The notes under the pieces: model-generated
Database searches by the model: none
What the model saw: only the letters and a program-made list of their open reading frames with translations
What the model was told of the DNA's origin: nothing
Part shown: positions 60,154-64,000 of the stretch, piece by piece
Numbering within the stretch: the stretch's first letter is position 1
How the letters are laid out: each line of letters begins with the position of its first letter
Source: Hyphomicrobiales bacterium
GTDB lineage: Bacteria > Pseudomonadota > Alphaproteobacteria > Rhizobiales > Rhizobiaceae
Assembly (NCBI GenBank): GCA_900473805.1
Contig: UCMS01000005.1
Coordinates: 1 to 64,000, forward strand
DNA length: 64,000 nt
Reading direction: 5' to 3'
Program-made: the position numbers and the translations under genes

Positions 60154-62802
60154 ATGCGCACAGATACGGGCCGGATCGTTCATCTGGCAGACTACCGCCC
60201 CACCGACTTTGTTCTGGAACGGGTTGATCTGACCTTCGAACTGGACCCGACTGAAACCAAGGTGGAAGCGCGTCTCATCTTCCATCGCCGCGAAGGTGTC
60301 GACGCGAATGCGCCGCTGGTGCTCGATGGTGACGACCTCGTCATGACCAGCCTGCTCTTCGACCAGATCGAGATGGATTCGGCGCGCTACACCGCGACGC
60401 CCGAAAGCCTGACGATCCGGGATCTGCCGGAATCGACGCCCTTCGAGATCACCGTTGTCACGATGATCAATCCGGAGGCCAATACCCAGCTGATGGGCCT
60501 CTACCGCTCGAACGGCATCTACTGCACCCAGTGCGAGGCGGAAGGCTTCCGCCGCATCACCTATTTCCCCGACCGTCCCGATGTGCTGGCCGTCTATACG
60601 ATCAACATCATCGCCGACAAGGCCGCCAATCCGCTGCTTCTGTCCAACGGCAACTTCCTCGGTGGCGCGGGCTTCGGCCCGGACAAACATTTTGCCGCCT
60701 GGTTCGATCCGCATCCGAAGCCGTCCTATCTGTTTGCGCTGGTCGCCGGCGATCTCGGCGTGGTCGAGGACACCTTCACCACCATGTCCGGCCGCGAGGT
60801 GACGCTGAAGATCTATGTCGAGCACGGCAAGGAGCCGCGCGCGGCCTATGCCATGGATGCGTTGAAGCGCTCGATGAAGTGGGACGAAGAGGTCTTCGGC
60901 CGCGAATACGATCTCGACATCTTCATGATCGTCGCCGTCTCCGACTTCAACATGGGGGCCATGGAGAACAAGGGCCTCAACATCTTCAACGACAAGTATG
61001 TGCTCGCCGACCCCGAGACCGCGACCGATCAGGACTACGCGAATATCGAGGCGATCATCGCGCATGAATACTTCCACAACTGGACCGGCAACCGCATCAC
61101 CTGCCGCGACTGGTTCCAGCTCTGCCTGAAGGAAGGCCTGACCGTCTATCGCGACCACGAATTCTCCGCCGACATGCGCTCGCGCTCGGTGAAGCGCATC
61201 GCGGAAGTCCGTCATCTGCGTTCGGAGCAATTCCCGGAAGACGCCGGCCCCCTCGCTCATCCGGTGCGTCCAACCCAGTATCGCGAGATCAACAACTTCT
61301 ACACGACGACTGTCTACGAGAAGGGCTCTGAAGTCACCCGGATGATCGCGACCATTCTCGGCCGCGACGGTTTCAAGAAGGGCATGGATCTCTACTTCGA
61401 GCGCCACGACGGCGACGCCTCCACCGTCGAGGACTTCGTCAAGTGCTTCGAGGATGCGAGCGGCAAGGACCTTTCGCAGTTCTCGCTCTGGTATCACCAG
61501 GCCGGCACGCCGCAGATCACCGTCTCCTCCACCTATGACGCGAGCGCCAAGACCCTGACGCTGTCGCTCGAGCAGATGATCCCGGCCACACCCGGCCAGA
61601 GCACCAAGGAGCCGATGCACATTCCGCTGCGCTTCGCGCTGATTACGGAGAACGGCGCAGAGGCGACGGCGTCCGCGATATCGGGAGGCGATGTGACTGA
61701 TGACGTGCTGCACCTGACGCAGCGTGCCCAGACCTTCACCTTTTCCGGCATCGGCGCCCGTCCGGTGGTTTCTCTCAACCGTGGCTTCTCCGCCCCGGTC
61801 ACACTGCATTTCACCCAGGCCAAGGACGATCTCATCCATATCGCCCGCCACGACAGCGACCTCTTCGCTCGTTGGCAGGCGATCACCGACATCGCCCTCC
61901 CGATCCTGACATCCGCCGCCAAGACCGCGCAGGCCGGCGGTTCGGTCGAGGTCGATCCCGCCTTCATCGACGCCCTGCTGACGGTTGCCGCCGACGAGGC
62001 GCTGGAGCCGGCCTTCCGCGCCCAGGCCCTGTCCTTGCCCACCGAGGCCGATATCGCGCGCGAACTCGGTGGCAACAATGATCCCGACGCCATCCATGTC
62101 GGCCGGCAGGCCGTCCTTGCGGCCATCGCCATGGCTGGCGTCGAGGTGTTCCGTACCCTTTATGCCGCCCATTCAGCCTCCGGTGCCTTCAGCCCGGATG
62201 CGGACGGTGCCGGCAAGCGCGCGCTGAAGAACAGCGCCCTGGCCTTCCTGACGCTTGCCGAGAACACCCCTGCCCTTGCGGCCGAGGCTTTCGCCAAAGC
62301 CGACAACATGACCGACCTTTCGCAGGCGCTCACGCTGCTTGCGCATCGCTTCCCCGATGCTGCAGAAACCAAGGCGGCGCTCTCGTCCTTTGAAAGCCGC
62401 TTTGCCGAAAACCCGCTGGTGCTCGACAAGTGGTTCACCATCCAGGCCACGATCCCGGGAACAGACGCTCTTGCCCGTGTGAAGGGTCTGATGGCGAACC
62501 CGAACTTTGCGTCGACCAATCCCAATCGCGTCCGCTCGCTGATCGGCACTTTCGCCTTCTCCAATCCGACCGGCTTCAACCGGGCGGACGGTACGGGCTA
62601 CGCCTTCTACGCCGAGCAGATCCTCGCCATTGATCCGCGCAATCCGCAGCTTGCCGCACGGCTTCTCACCGCTCTGCGCTCCTGGCGCCTGCTGGAGCCG
62701 GTTCGCGCCGGCCATGCGCGAACGGCGCTTGAAACCATTGCGGCCGCCCCCTCGCTGTCGACCGATGTCCGCGACATCGTCGAGCGCGTGCTGAAGGGCT
62801 AA
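60154..62802 (+). CDS. pepN: aminopeptidase N
   Basis: PepN is the M1 zinc aminopeptidase that removes N-terminal residues from peptides in the cytoplasm. The 882-residue length fits the bacterial type. The exopeptidase motif GAMEN is in MGAMENKGLNIF and the zinc site HExxH is in IIAHEYFHNWTGNRITC, with the third Glu in LKEGLTVYRDHEFS. The C-terminal domain (from about 450) has the helical-repeat DUF3458 look. AGGATATACA precedes the ATG. A terminator follows. Confidence 0.96.
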   Translation: MRTDTGRIVHLADYRPTDFVLERVDLTFELDPTETKVEARLIFHRREGVDANAPLVLDGDDLVMTSLLFDQIEMDSARYTATPESLTIRDLPESTPFEITVVTMINPEANTQLMGLYRSNGIYCTQCEAEGFRRITYFPDRPDVLAVYTINIIADKAANPLLLSNGNFLGGAGFGPDKHFAAWFDPHPKPSYLFALVAGDLGVVEDTFTTMSGREVTLKIYVEHGKEPRAAYAMDALKRSMKWDEEVFGREYDLDIFMIVAVSDFNMGAMENKGLNIFNDKYVLADPETATDQDYANIEAIIAHEYFHNWTGNRITCRDWFQLCLKEGLTVYRDHEFSADMRSRSVKRIAEVRHLRSEQFPEDAGPLAHPVRPTQYREINNFYTTTVYEKGSEVTRMIATILGRDGFKKGMDLYFERHDGDASTVEDFVKCFEDASGKDLSQFSLWYHQAGTPQITVSSTYDASAKTLTLSLEQMIPATPGQSTKEPMHIPLRFALITENGAEATASAISGGDVTDDVLHLTQRAQTFTFSGIGARPVVSLNRGFSAPVTLHFTQAKDDLIHIARHDSDLFARWQAITDIALPILTSAAKTAQAGGSVEVDPAFIDALLTVAADEALEPAFRAQALSLPTEADIARELGGNNDPDAIHVGRQAVLAAIAMAGVEVFRTLYAAHSASGAFSPDADGAGKRALKNSALAFLTLAENTPALAAEAFAKADNMTDLSQALTLLAHRFPDAAETKAALSSFESRFAENPLVLDKWFTIQATIPGTDALARVKGLMANPNFASTNPNRVRSLIGTFAFSNPTGFNRADGTGYAFYAEQILAIDPRNPQLAARLLTALRSWRLLEPVRAGHARTALETIAAAPSLSTDVRDIVERVLKG

Positions 62803-62825
62803 ACACCCCACCTGTCGCCCCCTCC

Positions 62826-62852
62826 AGACGCCGGTCCCCGACCGGCGTCTTT
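62826..62852 (+). terminator. intrinsic terminator behind pepN
   Basis: AGACGCCGGT (62826-62835) pairs with ACCGGCGTCT (62841-62850) around a 5-base loop. The T tail is short. Confidence 0.7.
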
Positions 62853-63056
62853 GCGTTTGCGGAGCAGCTTAAGGGACGATTCCTGCATCAGATTCAGCCG
62901 CTTGCCGCAGTCGCGTTAAAAAAAGCGGAGTCGGCGTAAGGGGTTAATATTTTCTTTACCCGGCAGCTCTGGACAAGGCGAATCGGGCATGATTCCTTGA
63001 CCCTAGATTCGGGCGAGCGGCGCTTTCGAATCACACGAGGGATCGAGGCAGGGACG

Positions 63057-64000
63057 ATGTCTGACGCGCAGCGGGTGACCGCAGCCGATGAGCGGTTGCG
63101 CACTAAATTTCCCGATGTAGGGACATATCTGGGAAAATTGGCACGCAAGTACGGCCCCACACCTTCCGGCGGAAACGGTGCGCGGGGACATGCGGCGGCG
63201 ACCTCGCCGAGCCCGACATCGCAGCAGGTGGAAACCCTTCTGCGCCGCGCGATCCCGGTGTTGATCCTCGCTTTCCTGGCCGTGGTTGCGCTTTCGCGCA
63301 CGGTCGGCATCCTTTCCGAACAGCAGCGCATGGTCGATGCCATCCGCGTGTCGACATCACTGATGGCGGCCACGGCGGAGGCTGCCTTTTCGGAGAAGGC
63401 CGCGCTGTTTGCAGAAGGCGACCGGGCAGCGGCGGAAAGAATTCTCTCCACCTATCTCGATGACGACCACCTCGCCGACGGCGCCTTCGTGCTGCTGGTC
63501 GATCCGGCCGGTCGCATTTTTGCGGCCTCGCCCGCGGCTGCCGGCCAGGTCGGCCTGATGCTCTCGGCGGTCCTTCCCGAGGTGACCACGATCCAGCGCT
63601 CCGTCAGCCAGACCTCTGCCAAGCGTGCCGGTGCCATCGAGACCGTGTTCAACGGCGAGCCACATTATGCGATCGTCGCGCCTGTCGGAACCGAGGGTGC
63701 ACTGCTTCTCACGGCCCATTCCATGCAGGGCGTCGACGATTTCTGGCGCAGCGAGATCTCGCTGAACGTCACGCTGTTTTCCGGCATTTCCCTGATCCTG
63801 CTGGTCATCCTCTATGCCTATTACCAGCAGGTGAAACGCGCCCGCGACGCCGACGACATCTTCCTCGAATCCAACATGCGGGTCGAAGCGGCGCTCGCGC
63901 GCGGTCGCTGCGGCCTCTGGGATTTCGATCTCGAAAGCCGCAAGCTCGTCTGGTCGCGGTCGATGTACGACATGCTCGGGCTCGCCCCGTCCACCCAGCC
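63057..64000 (+). CDS. PAS-domain sensor kinase, N-terminal part (cut by window end)
   Basis: The frame is open from ATG 63057 to the last base, 314 codons. It encodes a cytoplasmic lead (about 1-65), a membrane helix (AIPVLILAFLAVVALSRTVG), a periplasmic sensor part (about 90-235), a second helix (LFSGISLILLVILYAYY), and the beginning of a PAS domain (ALARGRCGLWDFDLESRKLVW, then SMYDMLGLAP). This matches the front of rhizobial PAS histidine kinases that lie near pepN; the kinase part is outside the window. GGCAGGGACG precedes the ATG. Confidence 0.8.
   Translation, partial: MSDAQRVTAADERLRTKFPDVGTYLGKLARKYGPTPSGGNGARGHAAATSPSPTSQQVETLLRRAIPVLILAFLAVVALSRTVGILSEQQRMVDAIRVSTSLMAATAEAAFSEKAALFAEGDRAAAERILSTYLDDDHLADGAFVLLVDPAGRIFAASPAAAGQVGLMLSAVLPEVTTIQRSVSQTSAKRAGAIETVFNGEPHYAIVAPVGTEGALLLTAHSMQGVDDFWRSEISLNVTLFSGISLILLVILYAYYQQVKRARDADDIFLESNMRVEAALARGRCGLWDFDLESRKLVWSRSMYDMLGLAPSTQ

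Noticed and set aside
59986-62172. 728-codon open frame on the minus strand
   Set aside because: It lies opposite pepN and owes its length to the strong third-position GC of that gene; the plus-strand product has the GAMEN and HExxH motifs.
1-64000. CRISPR arrays, rRNA genes, insertion sequences or prophage structural genes
   Set aside because: No regularly spaced repeats, no rRNA-like stretches, and no transposase or capsid/tail motifs were seen.

Overview
The window reads as chromosomal DNA of an alphaproteobacterium of the order Rhizobiales, most likely family Rhizobiaceae. The reasons are two porins with the typical rhizobial N-terminus, the smpB/dapA/lytic-transglycosylase neighbourhood, paired PilZ proteins, a putrescine cluster, and many small families seen mostly in rhizobia (DUF3830, DUF2218, DUF2147, TMEM43-like). 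The backbone is GC-rich with strong third-position G/C. No rRNA, CRISPR array or insertion sequence was seen. There is one tRNA (Ser-GCU).

Region 1 (1-9982): a DUF3830 gene and smpB, then a visibly AT-richer insert at about 1.1-5.7 kb, then dapA, a soluble lytic transglycosylase and an alpha/beta hydrolase. The insert carries five genes: a two-helix membrane protein, a methyltransferase-like/Nudix fusion, a SAM methyltransferase, a radical SAM enzyme and a dCMP-deaminase-like protein. It is the best candidate here for an undescribed system, perhaps one that makes or clears a modified nucleotide and reports to a membrane protein; this function is inference.

Region 2 (10-20 kb): two divergent porin genes share a near-identical 203-bp inverted repeat that brackets tRNA-Ser. 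They are followed by a complete lone tyrosine recombinase, a ferredoxin-reductase-type flavoprotein, two PilZ proteins, a HisC-like aminotransferase, a Sel1-like protein, a DUF2147 protein and a VOC protein.

Region 3 (20-29.8 kb): AMP nucleosidase with an apparently leaderless message; a lipid-linked glycosylation set (flippase-like membrane protein, GT2, GT39); OsmC opposite a PadR-DUF2218 pair; a TMEM43-like protein; an SDR; and a VapBC toxin-antitoxin pair.

Region 4 (29.8-38.4 kb): putrescine use (class III aminotransferase opposite a gamma-glutamylputrescine-synthetase-like enzyme) and a complete peptide/amine ABC importer (binding protein, two permeases, fused double ATPase).

Region 5 (38.4-64 kb): a lipid-kinase-like gene, two MFS and one EamA exporter, two HxlR regulators flanking a quinone oxidoreductase, an L,D-transpeptidase, an LtrA protein, ETF-ubiquinone oxidoreductase opposite a three-gene oxidoreductase run, a YegD-like Hsp70, a HigBA pair, a divergent family-4-type uracil-DNA glycosylase, a chemoreceptor-hairpin/sensor protein with reversed domain order, aminopeptidase N, and the start of a PAS sensor kinase cut by the window end.
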